A DNA stretch of 14,717 nt from an uncultured Lachnospiraceae bacterium (GCA_947165105.1 CAMUZC010000037.1:1-14717), one strand, 5' to 3'; positions 1-6,428 are shown, counted from the first letter of the stretch. Made by a program: numbers and translations. The notes: generated by a model from the sequence alone, not told the origin.

Positions 1-149
1 GTAGTAACAATAGTTTGATAACTTTCACCATCATTTTTTAACTTCGAATAAACACTCTCTGTGCTAGCAAAAGCATACATTGGCAACGTATATAAAGTAA
101 CCAAACCAATTGTAAAACCTGCTATAGTTTTCTTAACTAATTTATTCAT
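1..149 (-). CDS. Exported protein, N-terminus only (cut by window edge)
   Basis: The gene starts with ATG at 149-147 and runs off the window after 49 codons. It has a textbook ribosome binding site (AGGAGGT, 8 nt before the ATG). The start MNKLVKKTIAGFTIGL is followed by a hydrophobic stretch and an ALA-type cleavage context (YAFAS-TESVY), so a Sec signal peptide with cleavage near residue 28 is likely. The mature part begins ESVYSKLKNDGESYQTIV; I do not recognise a family with certainty. It lies 87 bp downstream of the MMPL transporter on the same strand, so it may be co-transcribed and act outside the membrane with that transporter. That link is inference. The region between the two genes is filled by a pair of inverted 33-bp repeats. 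The domain content cannot be judged from this fragment. Confidence 0.75.
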   Translation of the reverse strand, partial: MNKLVKKTIAGFTIGLVTLYTLPMYAFASTESVYSKLKNDGESYQTIVT

Positions 150-169
150 TTTCAATTACCTCCTAATTT

Positions 170-202
170 TGAGACTTTTGGGGACGGTCTTTTTTTGTCT
201 CA
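170..202 (+). repeat. 33-bp dispersed repeat, copy 1 (TGAGAC...GTCTCA)
   Basis: This 33-bp unit has terminal inverted repeats TGAGAC and GTCTCA and an internal core GGGGACGGTC. The same architecture and length recur at 207-239 and 6429-6461. The orientation is called plus because the GGGACGG core reads on this strand. It pairs with copy 2 just 4 bp away. Confidence 0.75.
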
Positions 203-206
203 TTTT

Positions 207-239
207 TGAGACATTTAATCTCCGTCCCAAAATGTCTCA
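207..239 (-). repeat. 33-bp dispersed repeat, copy 2, inverted partner of copy 1
   Basis: Read on the minus strand this is TGAGAC, core GGGACGGAG, then GTCTCA, 33 bp in total. It sits head-to-head with copy 1 across TTTT, so the pair can fold into a long hairpin (170-239). Its last bases (237-239) are the TGA stop codon of the MMPL transporter. The arrangement resembles paired REP sequences (REPINs); no transposase gene is in the window. Confidence 0.75.
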
Positions 240-2306
240 TTTGCATTTTTTCATTCCTACGGTTGTCTTACAAATAAGCTTATCAAACAACATCAAAAAT
301 GCTGGCAATACAAGCACAACCGTAAACATACTTACAATAGCTCCTCTGGCCATCAAAGTACACAAAGAACTGATCATTTCAATCTTTGAATATACACCAA
401 CACCAAAAGTTGCTGCAAAGAAGCATAAACCACTTACGAAAATAGAACTAATTGATGTTGATAAAGCATAATAAACCGCTTCTTTCTTAGCCATTCCATC
501 TTTACGCTTTCCAATATATTTTGTTGTAATTAAAATAGCATAATCAATTGTCGCTCCTAATTGAATTGTTCCAATTACAATTGAAGAAACAAATGGTAGA
601 ACCGTCTTCGTGTAATAAGGAATACCCATATTAATGAATATTGCAAATTCAATTACAGAAATTAGTATAACAGGCAATGATGCTGATTTTAACACAAAAA
701 ACATTAAAATAAATATTACAACTATTGATACAATATTTACACTATTAAAATCATGGTCAGAAACCGTAACTAAATCATTCATTAAAGGCCCTTCACCTGC
801 TAAAATTGCATTTTGATCATATTTTGCTATTATCTCATTTACAGTAGCAATTTGTTCATTTATTTCCGGTGTTGCCATTTCATATAATGAATTTATAACT
901 ATTACTTTATATTTATCATTTTGCACTTTTGCAACAAGTTCTTCTGGAATCATTTCTTCTGGAACACCTGCTTTTTCAAACTTAGACATTCCTATGGCCC
1001 AATCAATTCCATCAACAGATTCAATTTCATCTAGCATTTGATTAATTTCATCATTACTCAAATTACTATCCACTAATAATAATTCAGGTGATACAATCTT
1101 GAACGTATCTTTTACTTCTGTGTTTGCTGAAACGCTTGGTAAATCCTTTGGTAAAGATGCATCTAATTTATAATAAACCTCAGTATTTTTATATCCGAAA
1201 AAAGCAAATGGCAAAATTACTATAAACAACAGTATAAATATAATATGATGTTTTACTATAAATCCTGAAAGTTTAGTAAATTTAGGAATTAGGACTTTAT
1301 GTCTAGTTTTTTCAATTAATTTGTTACATGCTAAAATCAATGATGGTAAAACTGTTACAACACAAATTAATCCAAATACAATTCCTTTGGCCATAACAAT
1401 CCCTATATCTTTTCCCAATGTTAAATCCATACTGCACAAGGCAATAAATCCTGCAAATGTTGTAAGCGAACTTCCTAAAACAGATACTAAAGTTTTTCCA
1501 ATTGCGGCAGCCATTGCCTTATTAGCATCTGGTGTATGCTCCTTTTCTTCTATAAAACTGTGATATAAGAAAATTGCAAAATCCATTGTTACACCTAACT
1601 GTAAAACTGCACTTATTGCTTTTGTAATATACGAAATCTCTCCTAAGAATATGTTTGAACCCATATTGTAAAGAATAGCAAATCCTATATTTAGAAGTAA
1701 TAAAATTGGTGCTACATATGAATCTAAGGCTAGAGTTAAGATTAATAAACATAAAGCAACTGCTATTACAACATAAATTGTAATTTCAGATTCAGATAAG
1801 TTTCTTGTATCTAGTAGAGTAGCTGACATTCCGCTTATCATGCATCTCTCATCTGTTATATCTCTTAATTTTTGAATTGATGACATAGTTTCATCTGATG
1901 ATATTGCATTACTAAAAGTTACTAATAATAAAGTCTCACCATTTTTATATACCCTATTAGTTACATCCTCCGGTAACATTTCTAATGGGAATTCTTCACC
2001 TGTAACATCTGCAATGCTTGCACACATTTGAACATTATCAATTTCGTTTTCAATCTTCTCCTCTAATTTTAGAATATCTTTTGCAGGCATATTCTTCAAA
2101 ACAACAATTGAATATGCACCCATATCAAAATCCTCTGTTAAAATATTTTGCCCTTGAATTGTTTTTATATCTCCAGGCAAATATGTTAAAATGTCGTAAT
2201 TAATTCTTGTGGCTTTATACCCTATAATTGAAGGTATTAATAAAATTATTGAAATTATCAATATCAATTTTCTATGCTTAACCACAAACTCTCCAAACTT
2301 CTGCAT
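237..2306 (-). CDS. MMPL/RND-superfamily transporter
   Basis: This is a 689-residue integral membrane protein of the MMPL branch of the RND superfamily. It shows the expected two-fold repeat: TM1 (about 13-29), a large extracytoplasmic loop (30-175), a block of TM segments (about 176-335), then TM7 (about 352-371), a second loop (372-522) and a second TM block (about 523-680). The proton-relay-type motifs sit at matching places in the two halves: QLGVTMDF (Asp242) and QLGATIDY (Asp588). These match the Asp-aromatic pairs of MmpL proteins. Such pumps move lipids, lipopeptides or hydrophobic drugs using the proton gradient; the substrate here is unknown. The start has an AGGAG site a few bases upstream. 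It is divergent from a TetR-family gene with three shared operator-like sites, so ligand-induced expression is likely. The stop codon lies inside a 33-bp repeat. The length is normal and no frameshift is seen. Confidence 0.9.
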   Translation of the reverse strand: MQKFGEFVVKHRKLILIISIILLIPSIIGYKATRINYDILTYLPGDIKTIQGQNILTEDFDMGAYSIVVLKNMPAKDILKLEEKIENEIDNVQMCASIADVTGEEFPLEMLPEDVTNRVYKNGETLLLVTFSNAISSDETMSSIQKLRDITDERCMISGMSATLLDTRNLSESEITIYVVIAVALCLLILTLALDSYVAPILLLLNIGFAILYNMGSNIFLGEISYITKAISAVLQLGVTMDFAIFLYHSFIEEKEHTPDANKAMAAAIGKTLVSVLGSSLTTFAGFIALCSMDLTLGKDIGIVMAKGIVFGLICVVTVLPSLILACNKLIEKTRHKVLIPKFTKLSGFIVKHHIIFILLFIVILPFAFFGYKNTEVYYKLDASLPKDLPSVSANTEVKDTFKIVSPELLLVDSNLSNDEINQMLDEIESVDGIDWAIGMSKFEKAGVPEEMIPEELVAKVQNDKYKVIVINSLYEMATPEINEQIATVNEIIAKYDQNAILAGEGPLMNDLVTVSDHDFNSVNIVSIVVIFILMFFVLKSASLPVILISVIEFAIFINMGIPYYTKTVLPFVSSIVIGTIQLGATIDYAILITTKYIGKRKDGMAKKEAVYYALSTSISSIFVSGLCFFAATFGVGVYSKIEMISSLCTLMARGAIVSMFTVVLVLPAFLMLFDKLICKTTVGMKKCK

Positions 2307-2336
2307 TTAAATAACTCCTTTCTTTTCGACATATTC

Positions 2337-2427
2337 TGACCATTGGTCATTTTTATTCTGTGTTATATTATATTCTCATTTTGACCATTAGTCAATACTT
2401 TTTTAAAATTTTCTTGACTTTTAGTCA
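2337..2427. promoter_or_regulatory. Three TetR-type operators TGAC-N5-GTCA
   Basis: Three 13-bp palindromes with identical arms and spacing lie at 2337-2349 (TGACCATTGGTCA), 2382-2394 (TGACCATTAGTCA) and 2415-2427 (TGACTTTTAGTCA). Their starts are 45 and 33 bp apart. The middle one overlaps the -35 of the transporter promoter, the right one the -35 of the tetR promoter, and the left one lies in the transporter leader. This position and repetition point to binding by the adjacent TetR protein and to control of both genes. The binding itself is inference. Confidence 0.75.
2367..2395 (-). promoter_or_regulatory. Sigma-A promoter of the MMPL transporter
   Basis: On the minus strand, TTGACT (2395-2390) is followed by a 17-bp spacer and a consensus TATAAT (2372-2367). 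The -35 box is part of the middle operator, so a bound repressor would block polymerase. Confidence 0.7.
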
Positions 2428-2442
2428 ATTTTATGTAATAAT
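2414..2442 (+). promoter_or_regulatory. Sigma-A promoter of the TetR-family gene
   Basis: TTGACT (2414-2419), a 17-bp spacer and AATAAT (2437-2442), with an extended -10 TG at 2434-2435. The -35 box falls in the third operator, which suggests autoregulation. Confidence 0.6.
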
Positions 2443-2478
2443 TTTACTTAGGAGTAGTTATAAAAGGAGATGAACCAT

Positions 2479-3066
2479 ATGAAGAAAGAAACAGATAAAG
2501 AATCACGCCTATTGAACAGTGGATTCAAACTATTCACTCACAAAGGTTTCAAAGAAACATCAATTCAAGAAATTGTAGATGATGCAAAAGTTGCCAAAGG
2601 AACATTTTACACTTATTTCAAAGACAAATTTGAACTTCGTAATGTTCTTATCGCTAGAAAATCGAACAAGCTTTTTAATGATGCAATTAAAGCATTGCAA
2701 AAAACAGATATAAAAAAATTGGATGATCAAGTAATTTTTATTGTAGATTATATTATTGATGTGCTTAATAAAAATCAAATTTTATTACAATTTATAGCCA
2801 AAAATTTATCTTGGGGAATTTACACAAAAACAATTAATGAATTATATCAAAATACAGAAACAGAAGAGAGCAGTATTTATCAGTTATTTTTAAACGGTAT
2901 TGAAGAACAACATATTAAAATAGATAATCCTGAAGTAACTTTATATATGATTATTGAACTGGTAAGTTCTACATGTTTCAATTCAATTTTATATAAAGAG
3001 CCTTTACCTATACAAGAATTCAAACCTTATTTATATAAGGAAATAAGAAATTTAATTATTAAATAA
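2479..3066 (+). CDS. TetR/AcrR-family transcriptional regulator
   Basis: A 195-residue regulator. The N-terminal helix-turn-helix (about residues 8-54) is typical of TetR proteins: GFKLFTHKGFKETSIQEI, then the recognition-helix region AKVAKGTFYTYFKDKFEL. The rest is helical and less conserved, as expected for a ligand-binding and dimerisation domain. I chose the ATG at 2479 because AAAGGAG (2463-2469) is 9 nt upstream of it; the ATG at 2470 (three codons longer) would abut the ribosome binding site directly. It is divergently transcribed from an MMPL transporter, with three TGAC-N5-GTCA palindromes between them, so the most likely role is repression of the transporter and of itself, relieved by a transported or toxic compound. 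The ligand is unknown. It converges on vanW and is separated from it by a hairpin. Confidence 0.88.
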   Translation: MKKETDKESRLLNSGFKLFTHKGFKETSIQEIVDDAKVAKGTFYTYFKDKFELRNVLIARKSNKLFNDAIKALQKTDIKKLDDQVIFIVDYIIDVLNKNQILLQFIAKNLSWGIYTKTINELYQNTETEESSIYQLFLNGIEEQHIKIDNPEVTLYMIIELVSSTCFNSILYKEPLPIQEFKPYLYKEIRNLIIK

Positions 3067-3068
3067 GT

Positions 3069-3120
3069 AAATAAAGTGAGACAGTTCTGGTTGTTAAATC
3101 AAAACTGTCCCACTTATTTG
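3069..3120. terminator. Bidirectional hairpin between tetR and vanW
   Basis: The long inverted repeat AGTGAGACAGTT / AACTGTCCCACTT has one A/C mismatch and is flanked by AAATAA / TTATTTG. It lies between two converging genes and can stop transcription from both sides, with A-rich and T-rich flanks. The arms contain GTGAGACAG and CTGTCCCAC, so it resembles the GTCTC/GTCCC repeat family seen elsewhere in the window. Confidence 0.65.
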
Positions 3121-3124
3121 TTTT

Positions 3125-3958
3125 CTATACTAGAATTAATTCCTTTGGAATTAATGAATAATCATACATAACTTCTGAATGATTATCCAAAATAAGTTCT
3201 TTATCTATAATCTTCCCTGTTTCTCTATCCATTACATTTCTATAAATCTTTGAATTTCTATAGTATTTATCTCCTTCTTTTTTAAAATGATGGTTTTCCT
3301 CTACCAGTTCATATGACCATGGAAAAGCCTCTTTACTTCTTAATTCTCCATATAGTTTTCCATCTTCACACCATACAAGAATTTGAATATCTTGATTAGT
3401 ATTATTTTTAAACCTATAATCTATGTTATTATATGAAATGGAAGTTCCTGAGCTCATTGGTTTTCTTTTTCCTTCATCAGGTGCTAAAGCATCAGAATGT
3501 TTATGAAATTCAGTAATATCAAGTGGACTATGTAACACAAGTAAATTAATTGTATTTCCTAGATTGCACAAACCTCCTCCGACTCCTGGTTGTAATTTAT
3601 TTTTTAAAATAACACGCCCCGCTTTATATCCCTTTTTCTCCGTAGTTTTTCCTACTGTTTTCCAGAAAGAGAACACTTCTCCAGGGTGGATTATAATACC
3701 ATTGATTTTACTACATGCCAATTCAATATTAACGGCCTTATTTTCTTGAAGTGTTATATCAATCCCTTTTCCCCTTTTTATTATATTTGAACTGTAGCTT
3801 GAAACAACATTAGGTAATTTTTCTTTTTGTATTGTTTTAGCGAATTTTTCCTTACTAAATAAATCATCTATATGTCTTTTACAAACTTCTTTTTTCCATG
3901 AAATCATATAGCACATTGGGTTAATCTCACAAAAAAGCTTATCACTCTTTCCAAACAT
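3125..3958 (-). CDS. vanW: VanW family protein
   Basis: A 277-residue protein of the VanW family, first seen as an accessory gene of the vanB vancomycin-resistance cluster and common in Firmicutes. The biochemical role of the family is not settled; a link to the cell wall is usually supposed. Hallmarks are visible: a mid-protein block HPGEVFSFWKTVGKTTEKKG, then QPGVGGGLCNLGN, and HKHSDALAPDEGKRKP with SSGTSISYNNIDYRFKN. I see no clear signal peptide or TM segment, so it appears cytoplasmic or unconventionally located. No van ligase or vanH/vanX gene is nearby, so this is not a resistance cluster. Its ATG is 2 nt after the yqeG stop, with AGGAGG inside the end of yqeG. It is therefore the last gene of a dgt-yqeG-vanW operon and probably translationally coupled. 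Confidence 0.88.
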   Translation of the reverse strand: MFGKSDKLFCEINPMCYMISWKKEVCKRHIDDLFSKEKFAKTIQKEKLPNVVSSYSSNIIKRGKGIDITLQENKAVNIELACSKINGIIIHPGEVFSFWKTVGKTTEKKGYKAGRVILKNKLQPGVGGGLCNLGNTINLLVLHSPLDITEFHKHSDALAPDEGKRKPMSSGTSISYNNIDYRFKNNTNQDIQILVWCEDGKLYGELRSKEAFPWSYELVEENHHFKKEGDKYYRNSKIYRNVMDRETGKIIDKELILDNHSEVMYDYSLIPKELILV

Positions 3959-3960
3959 TA

Positions 3961-4500
3961 TTAATCTGCCTCCTCTTTTTGAACATTTCCTATTCTGTTT
4001 TTATAAGATTTGTTGCTATTATACATTTTTAAAATTATTTTTTCAATATTTCTTTTAATTCCCTTTTTTTCATTATTGTAATACCCTATATATTTCACCA
4101 AAATATTATCTATTCCGCTTTTGTTCGCACCATATATGTCTGTAAATATTTGATCTCCTATATATAAAACTTTACTTTTTTCCATTTTCAACATTTGAAC
4201 AGCTTTCAAATAATTATCTTTTTTTGGCTTTTCAGCATCACATATATATAAAGAATCTATATTTTTAAGAAACCTTTTTACTCGCTCTTCATTGTTATTA
4301 GATAATAAGATTGTTTTAAATCCATTCATTTGAATCTCTTTAAATAATTCCTCAATTTCAACAGTTGCATCTTTTCCATGTGGCACCAAAGTATTATCTA
4401 TATCAAATATTAAACCTCTGTAACCTTTTTTATATAAAAAATTATAGTCAATAGAAAAAACACTTTCAACATATTCAAATGGATATAACATTCTAAGCAT
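3961..4500 (-). CDS. yqeG: YqeG family HAD IIIA-type phosphatase
   Basis: A 179-residue HAD-superfamily phosphatase. HAD motif I is FDIDNTL (nucleophile Asp33, acid Asp35), motif II is LLSNNN (Ser67), motif III is a lysine in EKPKKD (about Lys91), and motif IV is GDQIFTD (Asp116, Asp121). The opening MLRMLYPFEYVESVFSIDY matches the family start. I prefer the ATG at 4500, 8 nt after GAGGG; a GTG at 4509 would be three codons longer but directly abuts that ribosome binding site. The substrate of YqeG is not established; the Bacillus gene lies next to yqeH in a conserved cluster, which is not the context here. It sits 17 nt after dgt and 2 nt before vanW, so the three genes look co-transcribed. 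The C-terminus is lysine/asparagine rich and probably disordered. Confidence 0.9.
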   Translation of the reverse strand: MLRMLYPFEYVESVFSIDYNFLYKKGYRGLIFDIDNTLVPHGKDATVEIEELFKEIQMNGFKTILLSNNNEERVKRFLKNIDSLYICDAEKPKKDNYLKAVQMLKMEKSKVLYIGDQIFTDIYGANKSGIDNILVKYIGYYNNEKKGIKRNIEKIILKMYNSNKSYKNRIGNVQKEEAD

Positions 4501-4517
4501 TTTATTCACCCTCTTTA

Positions 4518-5729
4518 TTAAAACATCACAATTTCATTATATACATCCATAGCAAAATTGTCTGTCATTCCAGCAATAAACTCTATGATAGCTTTGTAAT
4601 AATCTTTTTCATTTAAACTAAAAATGTATTTATTATTTAAATTACAATCTGCTCTATCATTCAAATCCCAGTATTTTCCTAACCAATCTTTAAACTGCGA
4701 TACTGTTTTAGGATAAAAAATCTGGTATTTTGAAAAATTCTCATTTATCTCTCTCTGATTATTCGCATACATATTCTTAAGTGTTTTATAAATTCTATTT
4801 ATAACAACTTTAAAGTACTCATTTGATGCTTCCATTCTAGGATTGTTGTATATATTGTCATAATTGTATTTTTTGATATTATCTATTAGCCTTAACTTTT
4901 CGCTAGAAAAACATATACCTTTTTCCGGTGTTGAATTTTGACAAATATCTACAACTAAATCATTAATTATTTTTGTATTATTTAACGCATCATTCGGATT
5001 CATTCCTAAAATAGCTTTTAGTTCTTGAATTTTATCGCTATCTAGCAATTTAAGCGTTAAAGCATCTTCAATGTCTCTTCCAATATATGAAATTTTATCA
5101 GATATTTTTATAACACAACCTTCCCAAGTATATGGTGCATATTCATTTGGCATTGTATATTCATTTAAGTCAATTGCTTCTTCTCTTGGTCTTAAACTAT
5201 TTTCATCAATTTCCCCACAATGTGATATTATTCCATCACGTACTGCATATGTTAAATTCAAATTCTTCAACTTTCCTTTATCGTCTTCCAAAAGTTCTAT
5301 ATTATCAACCAAATATACTCCATTTTTTTCATGCCAAAATGATTCTCCAATATCTCTCATTGATATTTCATTTAATATTTTTTCCCCTGCATGGCCAAAA
5401 GGACTATGTCCTAAATCGTGAGCTATTGCAATAGCTTTTGTTAATTCAGTATTAAGTCCAAAATATGTTGCAATTGTATGACTAATAGATTCAACATGAT
5501 TAACATGTTCAATTCTTGTACATATATGATCATTTGATGGTGAAAAAAACACCTGTGTTTTGTGTTTTAATCTTTTATATGCATCACAATGTAAAATTCT
5601 TGTATAATCTCTTTCAAAATCTGAACGGACATCTCCGCTTCTTGCATAAAGAGTATCTTCTCTTTTTATCATATTTTTCCATTTAGGATTTAATTGTGTA
5701 GCTGATACTTTTTCAAATAATTTTTCCAT
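4518..5729 (-). CDS. dgt: HD-domain dNTP triphosphohydrolase (dGTPase-like)
   Basis: A 403-residue protein of the dGTP triphosphohydrolase family, which splits dNTPs to deoxynucleoside and triphosphate and so trims or sanitises the dNTP pool. The N-terminus has the typical RSDFERDYTRILHCDAYKRL and KHKTQVFF blocks. The HD metal site is visible as RIEHVNHV (His75) and AHDLGHSPFGHAGE (His104, Asp105), followed by HEKNG and the later ISDKISYIGRDIEDAL, which should supply the last metal-binding Asp. The length fits the shorter bacterial dGTPase-like group rather than the long E. coli enzyme, and nucleotide preference cannot be read from sequence. The start ATG has GGAGG about 8 nt upstream. It is the first gene of the dgt-yqeG-vanW operon, with an extended -10 promoter that overlaps an upstream hairpin. 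Confidence 0.92.
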   Translation of the reverse strand: MEKLFEKVSATQLNPKWKNMIKREDTLYARSGDVRSDFERDYTRILHCDAYKRLKHKTQVFFSPSNDHICTRIEHVNHVESISHTIATYFGLNTELTKAIAIAHDLGHSPFGHAGEKILNEISMRDIGESFWHEKNGVYLVDNIELLEDDKGKLKNLNLTYAVRDGIISHCGEIDENSLRPREEAIDLNEYTMPNEYAPYTWEGCVIKISDKISYIGRDIEDALTLKLLDSDKIQELKAILGMNPNDALNNTKIINDLVVDICQNSTPEKGICFSSEKLRLIDNIKKYNYDNIYNNPRMEASNEYFKVVINRIYKTLKNMYANNQREINENFSKYQIFYPKTVSQFKDWLGKYWDLNDRADCNLNNKYIFSLNEKDYYKAIIEFIAGMTDNFAMDVYNEIVMF

Positions 5730-5758
5730 TTGGATTACCTCCGTTTCTACTCTATTGC

Positions 5759-5787
5759 ATTATAGCAAAAGAACAAATGAATAGCAA
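5759..5787 (-). promoter_or_regulatory. Extended -10 promoter of the dgt operon
   Basis: On the minus strand, TTGCTA (5787-5782), a 17-bp spacer ending TGC, and a consensus TATAAT (5764-5759). The TG makes it an extended -10 promoter. The -35 includes the 4-nt loop of the hairpin at 5768-5803, and the spacer is one arm of that hairpin. Confidence 0.65.
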
Positions 5788-5803
5788 TATTCATTTGTTC
5801 TTT
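5768..5803 (-). terminator. Perfect 16-bp hairpin after the nucleotidylyltransferase gene
   Basis: The arms AAAGAACAAATGAATA (5768-5783) and TATTCATTTGTTCTTT (5788-5803) are perfectly complementary around the loop GCAA (plus strand). It starts directly after the TAG stop of the minus-strand gene at 5804 and ends in a short T run on that strand, so terminator is the first reading. It also overlaps the dgt promoter and could instead be an operator. Confidence 0.6.
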
Positions 5804-6250
5804 CTATTTCAAAACCCATTCTTCACATAATTTTTTGTTATTTCTCAGTTTAGTAGCACTGATTGGAAAAACTACCCTTTCTTTATCTACTAGTCTATTT
5901 TCAATATTCATATACTCCGCCACATATTTTCCGTAATCTTCACTACTATAAAAATATCCTACATTTATCCCCTTCATAATATTTAATAAATACTTCATTT
6001 GTATTTCAACACTTTTTTCATCTAATCCAAATTGTTTAGGACTATTAAATGCTTTTAGTATTTTTACTGTCGGGAACTTCTTAGTTATCATTTTTATTTT
6101 AGTATCTATATCAATATTAAATTGTGGTGTATCATATACAACAACATAGAATTCATCCATTTCTTTTAAGGCTGTTTCTATTAAATATGCATGTCCTTTG
6201 TGAAATGGAGCAAATTTTCCTATTGTAAACCCAATTTTTTTAGAACTCAT
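5804..6250 (-). CDS. NadR-like nucleotidylyltransferase
   Basis: A 148-residue single-domain nucleotidylyltransferase (HIGH-type Rossmann fold). The N-terminal GKFAPFHKGH carries the HxGH nucleotide-binding site (His17, His20), and ISATKLR (131-136) near the C-terminus is the family's ISxTxxR motif. Overall it resembles the NMN adenylyltransferase part of NadR, but it lacks both the N-terminal DNA-binding domain and the C-terminal ribosylnicotinamide kinase domain. A role in NAD salvage is plausible; other cytidylyl- or adenylyltransferase substrates cannot be excluded. A GGAGAG ribosome binding site lies 6-7 nt upstream. The ATG overlaps the end of a possible 21-codon ORF (6240-6305), which may couple translation. 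It appears monocistronic, between two hairpins. Confidence 0.82.
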   Translation of the reverse strand: MSSKKIGFTIGKFAPFHKGHAYLIETALKEMDEFYVVVYDTPQFNIDIDTKIKMITKKFPTVKILKAFNSPKQFGLDEKSVEIQMKYLLNIMKGINVGYFYSSEDYGKYVAEYMNIENRLVDKERVVFPISATKLRNNKKLCEEWVLK

Positions 6251-6305
6251 TTTTGCTCTCTCCTTTTAAAATATGGACGATCTCTTTTTTAATTTTTGAA
6301 ATCAT
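6240..6305 (-). CDS. Possible 21-codon upstream ORF
   Basis: ATG at 6305-6303, with AAAGGA 6 nt upstream, opens a 21-residue frame (start MISKIKKEIVHILKGE) ending in TAA at 6242-6240. It overlaps the start of the nucleotidylyltransferase gene by 11 nt in another frame. The peptide is basic and amphipathic. It could be a leader peptide that couples or tunes translation of the next gene, or chance. Only position, ribosome binding site and overlap support it. Confidence 0.3.
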   Translation of the reverse strand: MISKIKKEIVHILKGESKNEF

Positions 6306-6333
6306 AGACAGTCCTTTATTTTCTATACCCTAT

Positions 6334-6362
6334 ATATTACCATAAAAGCGAATGATTTTCAA
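6334..6362 (-). promoter_or_regulatory. Extended -10 promoter of the nucleotidylyltransferase gene
   Basis: On the minus strand, TTGAAA (6362-6357), a 17-bp spacer ending TGG, and TAATAT (6339-6334). As at dgt, the -35 box lies mostly in the loop of the preceding hairpin (6344-6377). The -10 match is moderate, and the TG helps. Confidence 0.5.
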
Positions 6363-6378
6363 TAATCATTCGCTTTTT
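6344..6378. terminator. 14-bp hairpin downstream of the XRE/small-protein operon
   Basis: The perfect arms AAAAGCGAATGATT (6344-6357) and AATCATTCGCTTTT (6364-6377) surround a 6-nt loop. A run of T follows on the plus strand and a shorter one on the minus strand. It most likely ends the minus-strand operon 6466-7633. It covers the -35 and spacer of the next promoter, so an operator role is also possible. Confidence 0.6.
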
Positions 6379-6428
6379 GTATATTTTCACTGTTTTTTGA
6401 AAAATTTTTTAAGTATTAAATATCACCT

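Noticed and set aside
61..471. 136-codon open frame on the plus strand across the start of the window
   Set aside because: It lies opposite the exported-protein gene and the MMPL transporter, has no ribosome binding site, and its codons are the antisense of those genes.
3125..3958. VanW as part of a glycopeptide-resistance cluster
   Set aside because: No vanR/S, vanH, ligase, vanX or vanY homologue is in the window; VanW proteins are widespread outside resistance loci.
6321..6335. Motif TATAGGGTAT (minus strand) just after the predicted -10 here and also at 8496-8506
   Set aside because: The same 10-mer occurs within coding sequence near 2218 and 4083, where it encodes Gly-Tyr, so it is likely chance in AT-rich DNA.
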